Part shown: one piece after another, positions 51,626 through 60,638 of the stretch
How the letters are laid out: every line of letters begins with the position of its first letter
Numbering within the stretch: the stretch's first letter is position 1
Assembly (NCBI GenBank): GCA_035606695.1
Contig: DATNEW010000016.1
Coordinates: forward strand, 1-64,000
Direction: 5' to 3'
DNA from: Gemmatimonadaceae bacterium
GTDB lineage: Bacteria; Gemmatimonadota; Gemmatimonadetes; Gemmatimonadales; Gemmatimonadaceae
Length of the DNA stretch: 64,000 bases
Made by a program: the position numbers and the translations under genes
The notes under the pieces: model-generated
What the model was told of the DNA's origin: nothing
Database searches by the model: none
What the model saw: only the letters and a program-made list of their open reading frames with translations

Positions 51626-52903
51626 TTACTTCCCGACCGTCGCTCCGGTGAGCAGCGCCACAGCCGCAAGCGTCGTTTCCGCCGCATTGAGCCCCAGGCG
51701 GAAATCCTTGTCACTGTACGTGGCAAACACGTCGCTCGGCTGATGCCAGTTCGGGTCCCACCCCGCACCGATCTGCGAGCCGCGCTCGTTCTCGCGCAGA
51801 CTGATCGCCGGAACGAGGTCCTTGAACGGGTCCGAATCCGTGTTCGTCATGTGCGGGCCGACGTTCGCCGGATAATCCGTCGCGTAATGCTCGTTCGCAC
51901 GGCGGAAGAACCACGCGAGATCCGCCGACGCTTGCGCCATCTTCGACGTCGATGCGAATTCGATGTTGACGTCGGCTTCGCGACGCTGCTCCGGATTCAA
52001 CTTGCCGTCGGGACCGGGCATGCCGTGATCCCACATCATCATGTCATGCTGGATCATGCCGAGCCATTTGGGCTCGGGGTATTTGCCGGAGCCCGCCGGG
52101 CTCTCTTTCCCCTGCAGCGCCTGGCGCTGATCGACGTACGCATGCGCGCCGTTCAATCCGGTTTCCTCATTGTTCCATAACACGAAACGAATCGAGCGAT
52201 CCGTCTTCACGTCCGGGCTGCTGAATACACGCGCCAGCTCCATCACGAGCGCGGTACCGGAGCCATCGTCGTTCGCCGCCTCGTTCCAACCATGACCGTC
52301 CATGTGGCCGCCGACGATGTACATCTCGTTCGGATGCACGCTGCCGACCTTCGTGCAATACACTTCCTGACGCTCGCCATCCGTCGCCGGCTCGGCGTCG
52401 ATGGCGCGAATGTGCGCATCCGGCTGCCGCAGGGAATCCGTGTTCACGCCGGTCTGCGTGCGCGTTCCGAAGATGCGGCTGCCGCCCTGCCCGTTCGTCG
52501 GGCCCTCGCTGACGACGGTGCCCGGCGGCCGCGGTGCGCCGCGGCCGCCGCCCGCGCCGCCACGACCACCGCGCCCCGCGCCACCGCGCGGCGGCGGCGT
52601 GTGGTAGTCATACGTGATCCGCTCCGTGTTCGTGCAGCCGTAGCTCTTCAGCTGCGCTTCGATCCAGTCGACGGCATCGCGGTTTCGCTTCGTGCCCTGC
52701 CGGCGATCGCCAAACTGCGTCAGGCCTTTGACGGTCGCCTTGTAGTTCTCGAGCGTGAGCCGCGAAACCATCGTGCGGACGTCGAGGTTCGTCGTTGTGT
52801 CGGCAAACGCCGAGATGCTCGCTACGGGAGTCGCTTGCCCGAGCGCCGCCGCGGCGGGAACCGCCGCCAGTGCGCACGAGGCGAGAAGAAGTGTCGGTCG
52901 CAT
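51626..52903 (-). CDS. M28 family metallopeptidase, secreted
   Basis: A 425-residue exported aminopeptidase/carboxypeptidase. Signal peptide MRPTLLLASCALAAVPAAAA. An Arg/Gly-rich loop (about residues 105-130, GGAGRGGRGGAGGGRGAPR) is inserted ahead of the catalytic core. Zinc ligands appear in VGGHMDGHGWNEAANDDGSG (His, Asp), NNEETGLNGA (Glu) and, later, HMTNTDSDPF and DPNWHQPSD (Asp, His). This is the two-zinc M28 set. The ATG at 52903 begins the signal. It heads the operon with GH3 and GH29. Confidence 0.87.
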   Translation of the reverse strand: MRPTLLLASCALAAVPAAAALGQATPVASISAFADTTTNLDVRTMVSRLTLENYKATVKGLTQFGDRRQGTKRNRDAVDWIEAQLKSYGCTNTERITYDYHTPPPRGGAGRGGRGGAGGGRGAPRPPGTVVSEGPTNGQGGSRIFGTRTQTGVNTDSLRQPDAHIRAIDAEPATDGERQEVYCTKVGSVHPNEMYIVGGHMDGHGWNEAANDDGSGTALVMELARVFSSPDVKTDRSIRFVLWNNEETGLNGAHAYVDQRQALQGKESPAGSGKYPEPKWLGMIQHDMMMWDHGMPGPDGKLNPEQRREADVNIEFASTSKMAQASADLAWFFRRANEHYATDYPANVGPHMTNTDSDPFKDLVPAISLRENERGSQIGAGWDPNWHQPSDVFATYSDKDFRLGLNAAETTLAAVALLTGATVGK

Positions 52904-53072
52904 GGAATGGACGGGTTGAGAGGACAGGACGGTCGTTGCCGGGGCGCGATCGGCCGCACCCAAGCTTCACCAAAGGTGGCCGCAGATGCTACGAGCGCGG
53001 AAGACGCCCCGTTGGATTTCGCCGCCACCCGGCCGATGACTTTCTCGTCTGACCGTGCGTATTTTAGCGGAG

Positions 53073-53738
53073 ATGAACTCCACCGAACCGATCGAAGTCT
53101 TTCAGGCCGCCGTCGACGCGCTCAACCGCGAGAACTGGCATCGGCTGTCCACGCTGTGCGATCCGGACAGTCTGATCGAGTTCAAGCGCGATCTGCTCGC
53201 GTCGATCGTGCCGCCCAAGAACGCGCGCCTGACCGCGACCGAGCTCATGAAAGCGGTCCCAAACATGCCGCGCGCGGTCGCCGAATTTCAGGTGTCGCGC
53301 TTTCGCGAGTCGCTCGACCCGACGCGCCGGTTGCGCGACGCGGTGCCCGGGGCGACGTCGCGCCAGGAAGTGGAGATGCTCAAGCCGGCCGAGGTCTTCG
53401 CGCTGTGGCTCGAGGGCCGCTCGGTGCGGCGCCAGCTCGACCGCCACGTCGAGCGGCGCCAGATGTCGCGCGCGACGGCGAACGAGATCATCGCCGACGG
53501 CATGCGTCGGTTTGATTTCGTCACGCTCGGCTTCGTGGCCGATGGAGAGGGCGCGGGACATATCGTCTATCGACACAAGCAAGCGGGCTCACGGCCTCTC
53601 ACGACCATGGCTCGGCGCCAATCGAATGGCGACTGGCTGCTCGTGGCCGATCAGCATTTTCTAACGCTCGATCAGGCGTTGCTGTTGCCCGAGGAGGACG
53701 AGGATGATCTCAACGACTTGGGGCCCGCGCTGAGTTAG
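53073..53738 (+). CDS. Hypothetical protein, 221 residues
   Basis: A soluble protein. The first 35 residues (EPIEVFQAAVDALNRENWHR) could be an NTF2-like start, which is a weak suggestion. Later segments are LKPAEVFALWLEGRSVRRQL, VERRQMSRATANEIIADGMR and QHFLTLDQALLLPEEDEDDL. The ATG at 53073 is preferred over a GTG at 53055, since the longer start adds no domain. Its acidic C-terminus overlaps the convergent glycosyltransferase gene by 29 bp. Confidence 0.6.
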   Translation: MNSTEPIEVFQAAVDALNRENWHRLSTLCDPDSLIEFKRDLLASIVPPKNARLTATELMKAVPNMPRAVAEFQVSRFRESLDPTRRLRDAVPGATSRQEVEMLKPAEVFALWLEGRSVRRQLDRHVERRQMSRATANEIIADGMRRFDFVTLGFVADGEGAGHIVYRHKQAGSRPLTTMARRQSNGDWLLVADQHFLTLDQALLLPEEDEDDLNDLGPALS

Positions 53739-55275
53739 ACTTCGCGACGAGTGACGTATCGATCTCGATGTGCATGTCGCGCTCGTAGAACGCGAGAGGG
53801 ATTCGTCCCTTCGTGAAGCGAAGCAAGTCCGCGTTCTTCGCGCCGAAGTCGTTCACGATCCAGGTCGAATCCGCGAAGAGATGGGGCGAATTCGCGACCA
53901 CGTTCAAATGCGGCCCAAGACGCGGCGCGTAGTGAACGAAGATGACCCTGGAGCGGAACGGCACCTGATCCAGGAGCTCGTGAAAGGCGACGTCCCAGAC
54001 CGCATCCCGCCGATGGTTCGCGTGCGACCTGACTGACTCGTATCCAACGAGCAGCAATAGTGCGGCGACAGCCGCGGCGGGAGCAGACGCAATCCGTGAG
54101 CGCGGGCCATCGGAGAATCGTTTCTCGATGCGTTCAAGCGCGAGTGCGACCCCCAGCGCCGTGACGACCGAGAGTGTCGGAATACCCTCGAGGTAATAAA
54201 TCGTCCAATGGGCCCAGTGCCCGTAGCTCAGATAGCCGACGAAGAGCGCCGTCGAACACGCGAACGCAAACCAGAGCGATGCGTTCATGGCGAACAGGCC
54301 AAGGATGGCGAACGGAACGAGCACCAGTCGCGGGCCGCTCCACTCGTCATGGCCAATGACCTTCAGCCGCTCCCAGGCGATCGCCGGAAGGTTCGTCAGC
54401 GTATGTCGCTTATGTTCATTCTGAAATCCGACATATGTGAAACGATCGACCGGAAGCAGCGGGAGCGCGGGTGGTGTCGTGTCCAGGCCGAATCCGGGTT
54501 TGTCGTAGGGTAGATAGTCGCGCGTGTAGAGCGTTTGCGGCGTCAGCCTCCAGTTCCCCGTCGTCCGCGCGCTCCACACGGGGAGTATTCCGAGGAAGCA
54601 GCACCCGACGAAGATCGCGAGCGCGAAATCGCGCCAGCGATGCGTGCGAATGACGTCTCGCACGACGACGATTCCAACGGGCACCGCGAACGCCAGCATC
54701 GTCAGTGGACGCGTGATCGCGCCCCAGCCGATCGCGGCGGCAAGGACGAGGAGCCAGCGTGTGCGCCGATGCGCGCGCCACTCGAGGAGGGCCCAGAGCG
54801 CGATCATCCACATCATGCTCGACGTGACTTCAGAGAAATACCCCGGCCGATGTTCGAGCTCGATCGGGTCGCTCAGCCAGATGATGCAGGTCAACGCGGC
54901 GACGAACGGGTTGGTCACTCGACACACGAGCAGGAACAGGAGCGCTCCGGTCAAGGCCGTGAGCAGCAGGGGCATGAGCGCGGGTGCGCCGACGAGTGAG
55001 CCCACGCTCATCAACAGCGCGTGGCCGGGCGGATACTTTGACGCCACGGCAGGGACGGTGAGCACTTGTCCCTGCTGAAAGAATTCAGGGAGCGGCGGCG
55101 ATGGTGCCGTCCAGTGGCCGCTCGCGAAAATTCGTGACTGCAGGACGTATGAGACTTCGTCTTCGACGACGGCCGGCGGGTGGATCGAGCCCCAGCTGAA
55201 CCACATGATCAGCAACGAGGCGATGCCAACGAGAAGCGGGCGCGCGTGGGTCGATGACAAACGTGAATGCATCAC
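53710..55275 (-). CDS. GT-C membrane glycosyltransferase (GT39/ArnT-like)
   Basis: A 521-residue protein with about eleven hydrophobic segments. The first periplasmic loop has PPAVVEDEVSYVLQSRIFA, with the acidic pair typical of GT-C/PMT_2 enzymes. A short C-terminal soluble domain follows. Such enzymes transfer sugar from a polyprenyl-phosphate donor to glycan or lipid A in the periplasm. The donor and acceptor are not readable. It is convergent with the 53073 gene, and its upstream region is an intergenic space of 442 bp. Confidence 0.78.
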   Translation of the reverse strand: MMHSRLSSTHARPLLVGIASLLIMWFSWGSIHPPAVVEDEVSYVLQSRIFASGHWTAPSPPLPEFFQQGQVLTVPAVASKYPPGHALLMSVGSLVGAPALMPLLLTALTGALLFLLVCRVTNPFVAALTCIIWLSDPIELEHRPGYFSEVTSSMMWMIALWALLEWRAHRRTRWLLVLAAAIGWGAITRPLTMLAFAVPVGIVVVRDVIRTHRWRDFALAIFVGCCFLGILPVWSARTTGNWRLTPQTLYTRDYLPYDKPGFGLDTTPPALPLLPVDRFTYVGFQNEHKRHTLTNLPAIAWERLKVIGHDEWSGPRLVLVPFAILGLFAMNASLWFAFACSTALFVGYLSYGHWAHWTIYYLEGIPTLSVVTALGVALALERIEKRFSDGPRSRIASAPAAAVAALLLLVGYESVRSHANHRRDAVWDVAFHELLDQVPFRSRVIFVHYAPRLGPHLNVVANSPHLFADSTWIVNDFGAKNADLLRFTKGRIPLAFYERDMHIEIDTSLVAKSNSARAPSR

Positions 55276-55717
55276 ACACTCGTAGCCGGATAGGCGAAGG
55301 AAAGGCGGGCGGCGTCACGGCGATCAATGCATCGAAGGAAGATCATAGCAGCCGGGGCGCTGATGGCGTAGATGTGTGTCGATTTCCCACACATTGCGTT
55401 TGTTATAGTTTTTTTATCAAACGCTCTTGCGGGAAGCGGTACCTGATCTAAATTGGCCGCTCATCGGCGACCGCGCTTTTCGGCTGCGGTCGCGTGGGCG
55501 ATGCTGCTCACGCCGTCCTTCCTATCCGGTGTGACTTCGATCACGCCTGCTCCGCCCACAATCCGCTTACATCCCTGACGTGCGCTTCATTTTCTCGCGC
55601 GCTGGCCGGAGGCGCATCCGTCGCTCTGGCTCAGTGCCCACATCGACCACGCCCGAAAGCGTCGGCTCGTCGTCGCGAAATGGCGGACAGGCCGACAGTA
55701 TCCGCCTTTTGCCTCGC
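55276..55717. other. 442-bp intergenic region with AT-rich dyad
   Basis: This interval holds no supported gene. At 55396-55424 GCGTTTG is inverted as CAAACGC around a 15-base AT-rich loop with seven T. It is the least GC-rich spot in the window and could be a promoter, an operator or a weak terminator. The downstream lipoprotein may use a start at 55580, which would extend it into this interval; I prefer 55718. Confidence 0.4.
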
Positions 55718-57922
55718 ATGCGGCGCCGCCGCGTGTTGTTGTTGGCAGTCGCATCGGTGGCCTTTGTGGCTTGCCGTGACTACTTGATGGCGCCGCCGGC
55801 GCATCAGGATCCGCTCACACTCCGGCCGGGCCAACATGCAAGCGCAACGGTGTATCCGAACGAGTCGCCGGCATCAGCGACGGTTCCGTTAGTGATCGAT
55901 GGGCTGAGCGGCGGAGGGACGACTGATCCGAGCTTCGTGGCGCCGTGGTACCGGCACGCGACCGTGGTCAAGGCAACTGTCTCCGGCCTCGTCGTGCGCA
56001 CGCCGAACTTCGCGGGCTTGGGCAGTGCGACGAGCTACGGTCCGATCGGGAACACGGCCGTCACGTGGCACGATGGCAATAACGTCTTTTCGGTCGCCAG
56101 CTTCACCTCGACCGATGCCATGTATTTGCTTTTGACCGCCAACTCGCACCTTGATGGCGGTGCGAGTAATTCCTACGGTGTCGAGAACGAGCAGAATTAC
56201 TTGCCGCCCGGCCAGACCGATCGCATCACGTGCGGACCGCAGTATCAAGCATCACCGTGCGCGACCTTTTCGGGTTCCTATTCGTTCATGCTGACGCGGC
56301 TGGAGTCGTCGCTGAGCCTGGTCGCCGATTCAACGAACGTGGGTCCGGGTTCGACCGTACATTTCTACGCAGAAGCGAGTCCCTCGGTCGTTGAGGGGCA
56401 ATCGATGCCCGTCGAAGTCGACTCGTCGACGTGGATTCCGGATCCGGCGTCTCAGGGTGGCGAGCCGTCGGACACCACGAGCCCGTGCTTTTTCGGTCTT
56501 CGGGGCAACGCCTGCACGCGCGTGATCATCGGCTCGGGGACCTTGAGTGTCGTTGCATATGTGAACGGTAAACGGCAAACGGGCAGTGTTCACGTGACGA
56601 CGCCAACCCTGACGCTCACCGCGGCGCCGGCGTACATCCACCGCAATGCCAACGTGACGTTTACGCCGACGTGGAGCGACGGTCACGCCACCGTACCGGA
56701 TATGTGGTCCTGGGCCTGGACGGCAGATGTGCCGCCCGGTCACACGAGTTGCAACTTCTGGGAAGATCCGTGTACGAAGGCGGTGCAGGAGACCGGCACG
56801 ATGAAGGTGCAGGTCAAGCGGAATGGGGTGTTTCGGTATGCGACCGCGCGAGCGGTGGCTTATAGCAGCTTCACGCTCGTTGTCGACAAGCCGAACGTTG
56901 CGCTCGGTGATTCGGTGACCTTCTCGCCGACCTACGACGGTACACTTGGCTCCGCCGCAAGATGGCGATGGGTCCCTGGCGACACAGCGACGAACGATGT
57001 CGGCTGCGCCGATGGGACTGGTCCGTGTAGGAAGCAGATGATTGTCAGCGGTCGAATGTGGGCATACTCCTCGGCAGGCAATGGATCTGGTGACTCGGCG
57101 TACGCTGACGTTGCCGTGGTCTTGCCAACGCTCTCAGTCACAGTCGACAAAAGCGAGGTGGGCGAGGGAGTGGCAGCGACGTTTACTGGCACACTCTCTC
57201 CGTCGCCAGCAATTGCTCCGTCGGCTGAGTGGACTTGGCTATCCGACCAACAGATTGTTGCGAATCGGCGCCCGACAGTTGGTTCGGGTGTCGGAACGAG
57301 GTCGATTCACGCGCCCGCCCCTCGATCTCTCAAGGATCAAGCGCCGCACGATACGCTTCTTGAGGCAGCCAACGACAGCGCATTCACCGGCGCGCCAGCT
57401 GAAATGGATCAAACTACCGCCTGTACGCTGAACTCGTTGACGTGTAGCGCGTCAATCCATGGTTCAGGACAAATGCGGCTGGATGTTCATATTCTCGGAC
57501 GCCTACTGACGGGCTCCGCCTCCGTCGGAGTTCGGTATTACTGTCCAGAGGTAATCCCGGATGTCGATGGGGTCGGTGTTCACGATCCAATCATCATCGA
57601 GCGTTCTACAGAGACTTGGATTCGGTCTGGACTTCCAAACGGTAGCGGGACCATAAGCTTCTGGGGACCGTACTCGCGCCTCCAAGTCACACGAGAAGGA
57701 GTCAAGGGCAACTTTGAGAAGGCGCGGTACCGCGTCGGTCGAGGACAGGATTGGAACGGATGGATTGTGGTGCCGATGCCCATTCCAGGCGGACCAAGGC
57801 AATTGGAGGGATCGTGGGTAGAGCTCGAGTGTAGGGCCTGGCTCCGCGACGATGGGACCACCACTGGTTCGGTTTGGCCTACGGGAAGGCACAACGCGAA
57901 TCTCAAACCGCCTGCACCTTGA
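55718..57922 (+). CDS. Large lipoprotein with four Cys-paired Ig-like modules
   Basis: A 734-residue lipoprotein (lipobox SVAFVAC). After an N-terminal domain of about 230 residues it has four repeated modules. Each ends with a Cys pair and a glycine motif: CFFGLRGNAC/IIGSGTLSV, CNFWEDPC/QETGTMKV, CADGTGPC/IVSGRMWA and CTLNSLTC/IHGSGQMRL. Between them are Ig/PKD-like strands (VVDKPNVALGDSVTFSPTYD). A non-repetitive C-terminal domain of about 140 residues follows. A surface or adhesion role is inferred. Codon use is less GC-biased than in neighbours. The ATG at 55718 begins the lipoprotein signal; 55580 is the alternative. Confidence 0.7.
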   Translation: MRRRRVLLLAVASVAFVACRDYLMAPPAHQDPLTLRPGQHASATVYPNESPASATVPLVIDGLSGGGTTDPSFVAPWYRHATVVKATVSGLVVRTPNFAGLGSATSYGPIGNTAVTWHDGNNVFSVASFTSTDAMYLLLTANSHLDGGASNSYGVENEQNYLPPGQTDRITCGPQYQASPCATFSGSYSFMLTRLESSLSLVADSTNVGPGSTVHFYAEASPSVVEGQSMPVEVDSSTWIPDPASQGGEPSDTTSPCFFGLRGNACTRVIIGSGTLSVVAYVNGKRQTGSVHVTTPTLTLTAAPAYIHRNANVTFTPTWSDGHATVPDMWSWAWTADVPPGHTSCNFWEDPCTKAVQETGTMKVQVKRNGVFRYATARAVAYSSFTLVVDKPNVALGDSVTFSPTYDGTLGSAARWRWVPGDTATNDVGCADGTGPCRKQMIVSGRMWAYSSAGNGSGDSAYADVAVVLPTLSVTVDKSEVGEGVAATFTGTLSPSPAIAPSAEWTWLSDQQIVANRRPTVGSGVGTRSIHAPAPRSLKDQAPHDTLLEAANDSAFTGAPAEMDQTTACTLNSLTCSASIHGSGQMRLDVHILGRLLTGSASVGVRYYCPEVIPDVDGVGVHDPIIIERSTETWIRSGLPNGSGTISFWGPYSRLQVTREGVKGNFEKARYRVGRGQDWNGWIVVPMPIPGGPRQLEGSWVELECRAWLRDDGTTTGSVWPTGRHNANLKPPAP

Positions 57923-57934
57923 TTGGGGGAGCGA

Positions 57935-58252
57935 ATGTCACCAGACCACAATCGATTGGATGAAGCCTCCGTCAATGCACGAGACGGACAAGAGTCTCGA
58001 GTCGTTGATTGGGCGGAATCACCGGTCACCTACGACGACCTCGTTCGTTACTTCCGTCAGACGTACGAACCGGAAATGGCCGAGGAATTGATTGCCGGTT
58101 TGGAACCAGCTCCGCGCCCTGGCGAGACTTGGAGCACCGATATTTTGCTCGTGATCGCCAACTTCTCCCCTGAGCACACACGCCGAGTGCGCAACTACCT
58201 TCACTGGACAGAGGAGCAGATGGCCGTTGAAATAGGGAAGCTTAAGAAGTGA
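57935..58252 (+). CDS. Small hypothetical protein
   Basis: A 105-residue acidic protein with LVRYFRQTYEPEMAEELIAG, APRPGETWSTDILLVIANFS and HWTEEQMAVEIGKLKK. GGGGGAG lies four to five bases before the ATG at 57935; a TTG at 57923 directly after the previous stop is an alternative. It is probably co-transcribed with the lipoprotein. No family was recognised. Confidence 0.6.
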   Translation: MSPDHNRLDEASVNARDGQESRVVDWAESPVTYDDLVRYFRQTYEPEMAEELIAGLEPAPRPGETWSTDILLVIANFSPEHTRRVRNYLHWTEEQMAVEIGKLKK

Positions 58253-58342
58253 CGGGGGGGGGCGACGTTGCGCCGAAGTTGGATTTAGAGATGAGTGGCT
58301 TTGACTGTTTGCTATCGACCTCTGGGTAACTCGCCTTGCTCA

Positions 58343-58374
58343 AACGCCAAAATGGAAATCGTCAAATTGGCGTT
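58343..58374. other. Perfect 8-bp inverted repeat in an intergenic region
   Basis: AACGCCAA (58343-58350) and TTGGCGTT (58367-58374) flank a 16-base AT-rich loop, in the 289-bp gap between the small protein gene and the OMP-NlpC/P60 gene. It could be a regulator site or a weak hairpin. Confidence 0.4.
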
Positions 58375-58541
58375 ACAACCATGACCTCGGATGCGGCGCA
58401 CATGCGGGATCAGAGTCATGCCATTGGCAGCAAGTGAGTATCGGCGATCGACGCAATCTTGCCGATCGGTGGAATAACGCTCGGGCCACCGGAAGTCGTC
58501 GGTCGTCCCCGATGGCCTCTGGAGTCGTTGATGCAAGTCGA

Positions 58542-59705
58542 CTACCGCCCCCGCGGCGCATGATCCGGCCCATCGAGCTGCACGCCGACCTCACCGAACC
58601 CCCGCGCCAGATCGAGCAGCAGGCCGCGCGAATCCGACGTCACCCGACGCGCCGCCACCATGTGGTCCACAAACCACTGCCCTCGCTGCGTCGTGAGATC
58701 ATCATACCTTACTCCACCGCCGCTCGAGCTCGAGTGGATGATCCGGTTGTGCCCCGCATAGATCGCCACGTGATCGATCCGATCGTGCTCCGCGAACATC
58801 ACCAGATCACCCGCCGCGATCGCACGCCACTCGTTCGGTAGCGCCTCACCGACCTGCGCCTGCTCCGCCGCCGTGCGCGGTAGCCGCACGCCCTGCCGCG
58901 CGAACACGTATTGAGTAAACCCTGAACAATCGAACCCACGCGGACTCGTGCCGCCATACACATAGGGCGTGCCGATGTACTGCTCGGCGGCGTTGATGAG
59001 CCGCGCCGCGCTCGCCGACGTCGTCGTCGACGCCGGGTAGAGCACGTCGGCCGTGCTGCGCGAGGGATAACGACGCCCCGTCGATGCACTGCGACTGCGC
59101 GGCATGCCTCGCCCACTCGAGCCGCCGCCGCCGATATGAAACGACAATCCGACGCGAATCTCCGTCGTCGGACTCGGCGCCAGTTGCGCGGTCGGCAGCA
59201 CGAAGCGCGACATGCGCCACCGCGATTCCCCGAAAATGTCCACCGCGCTTCCCAGCGGCACGTTGAGTCCCGCGCCATAGCTCCAGTCGCTGCGCGTCAC
59301 CGTGGCGCCCAGACTATCGCGGCCCGCGATCCCGACGCCGGTGAAAACGTAGGGCGAGAGCGTATGCTCATATCCGCCGAGGTAGTGGCCGCCCAGAAAA
59401 AGGACGGCGTCGGCGTCGCCGCCCCACGGGCGCATGGCGTCAGCGGTATTAAATGAATTAGTATTATCGTTTTTTAATGCGAGATGTCCGCTGGCCCGCA
59501 GCGCCAGGCCGCCGTTGCCGGCGAGCGTCAGGGCAAGTCCAGCCAGCGGACTCGCGCCGGTGGTCGGCAGAAAGGAGACGAACGGACTGACGCTCACGTC
59601 CGACTGCTGGGCACCAACGGCGGCGGGAACCAGCGGGACGAGCGCAGCGGCCGCGACGAACAGGGATACCCCTGTCACTGCGCGAACGGTGTTGGACCGG
59701 TGCAC
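58542..59705 (-). CDS. Outer-membrane beta-barrel fused to NlpC/P60 peptidase
   Basis: A 387-residue exported fusion. After a signal (SLFVAAAALVPLVPAAVGAQ) residues about 35-190 resemble a small outer-membrane beta-barrel (VSPFVSFLPTTGASPLAGLA, LALRASGHLALKNDN). A linker of about 35 residues leads to an NlpC/P60 domain with catalytic Cys260 in GFDCSGFTQYVF and His312 in DHVAIYAGH. This family cuts D-gamma-glutamyl-meso-diaminopimelate bonds in peptidoglycan. GTG at 59705 is supported by CGGAG seven bases upstream. Coupling a barrel with a cell-wall hydrolase suggests a tether between outer membrane and wall. Confidence 0.82.
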   Translation of the reverse strand: MHRSNTVRAVTGVSLFVAAAALVPLVPAAVGAQQSDVSVSPFVSFLPTTGASPLAGLALTLAGNGGLALRASGHLALKNDNTNSFNTADAMRPWGGDADAVLFLGGHYLGGYEHTLSPYVFTGVGIAGRDSLGATVTRSDWSYGAGLNVPLGSAVDIFGESRWRMSRFVLPTAQLAPSPTTEIRVGLSFHIGGGGSSGRGMPRSRSASTGRRYPSRSTADVLYPASTTTSASAARLINAAEQYIGTPYVYGGTSPRGFDCSGFTQYVFARQGVRLPRTAAEQAQVGEALPNEWRAIAAGDLVMFAEHDRIDHVAIYAGHNRIIHSSSSGGGVRYDDLTTQRGQWFVDHMVAARRVTSDSRGLLLDLARGFGEVGVQLDGPDHAPRGR

Positions 59706-59888
59706 GTGGATCTCCGGATGGAGGTTGGCGACCCCTAGTGCACGAGCACGGCCCACGCGATCAAAACTGACAACTCATTTCGAGACAACAGCTTGAATCA
59801 CGAGTGACCCTGGCCACGCGTGTCGAACTGTCCCCGGCCCGGGACACACGGTGTGGCCGGAATGGAACAATTCGCTAATCTCGACCGG

Positions 59889-60287
59889 CTAGCCGACGAT
59901 GCGAAATCCCGGTTCGCCCTTGAGCGCACGGTCGAACGTCGCGACCTCTTTCGCTCCGGCCGACCGCGCCTGTTCGCGAATGAGATAGTCCGCAAAGTCG
60001 CCCTTGCCGTTCCGGTAATCGTCGAGTGTGCGCTCGATGACCGCGGTATCGGCGACGACGATCAGCTCCGTCGCCAGCAATTGATCCAGCGCGTCGGCGA
60101 TTTCGCGGCGTGGAAGCGACAGCCGGCTGCGCAGCACCCACACCAGCTCGCACAGCACGACGTCGGCGACGAACAGCGCCGTTTGCTCGCGGCGCGCTCG
60201 CACCGCCAAACGCTCGGCCGCACGCGCCTGCGCCTCATCGTCACCGACGATGAGGCGCACGAGCACGTTCGTATCGAGCGCGATCAC
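59889..60287 (-). CDS. PIN-domain toxin, VapC-like
   Basis: A 132-residue ribonuclease. The PIN fold has ALDTNVLVRLIVGDDE (Asp5 and Asn7), VLCELVWVLRS (Glu) and GDFADYLIREQARSAGAKEV with further Asp, then TFDRAL. These are the expected acidic residues for Mg2+. The AbrB-type partner gene is just upstream on the same strand. VapC toxins usually cut tRNA or rRNA. Confidence 0.88.
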   Translation of the reverse strand: MIALDTNVLVRLIVGDDEAQARAAERLAVRARREQTALFVADVVLCELVWVLRSRLSLPRREIADALDQLLATELIVVADTAVIERTLDDYRNGKGDFADYLIREQARSAGAKEVATFDRALKGEPGFRIVG

Positions 60288-60301
60288 GAGGCCATCACGT
60301 T

Positions 60302-60323
60302 GAGATCACGGCGAGATCACGGC
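60302..60323. repeat. 11-bp direct repeat at the VapB stop codon
   Basis: GAGATCACGGC is present twice in tandem and includes the VapB stop (60317-60319, complement). It lies in the 29-bp gap between antitoxin and toxin genes, so unit gain or loss could change the last residues of VapB or the spacing to vapC. Confidence 0.65.
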
Positions 60324-60562
60324 GAGCGATCGTCGCCGCTGGCCGGGTTCATCTCCTCGACGCTCAGCACCCGGCGACGCGCGCTGCGCCCGTGCAACAA
60401 CCCGAACAACCGCTCCACCGGTTGATTGCGCGCCTTGAGGACAACAGATCCGTCACCCAGCACCTCGAAGTAGACCCGGTCGCCTACTTCGAGGTGGAGC
60501 GCCTCGCGCACGACCTTGGGGATCGTGATCTGCCCCTTGGACGTGATGGTCGATTCGCTCAT
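60317..60562 (-). CDS. AbrB/MazE-type antitoxin, VapB-like
   Basis: An 81-residue antitoxin. The SpoVT-AbrB DNA-binding swapped hairpin covers residues about 4-50 (STITSKGQITIPKVVREALH, GDRVYFEVLGDGSVVLKA). The C-terminus, which neutralises the toxin, follows. It is transcribed first, 29 bp ahead of vapC. The pair probably autoregulates. Confidence 0.88.
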   Translation of the reverse strand: MSESTITSKGQITIPKVVREALHLEVGDRVYFEVLGDGSVVLKARNQPVERLFGLLHGRSARRRVLSVEEMNPASGDDRSP

Positions 60563-60638
60563 CCTTACCTCCGCCTAAATTCCTTACCAATGGTAATGCA
60601 CCCGGCGCCACGGAGCAAGGCCGCGCCGGCGTACACGC

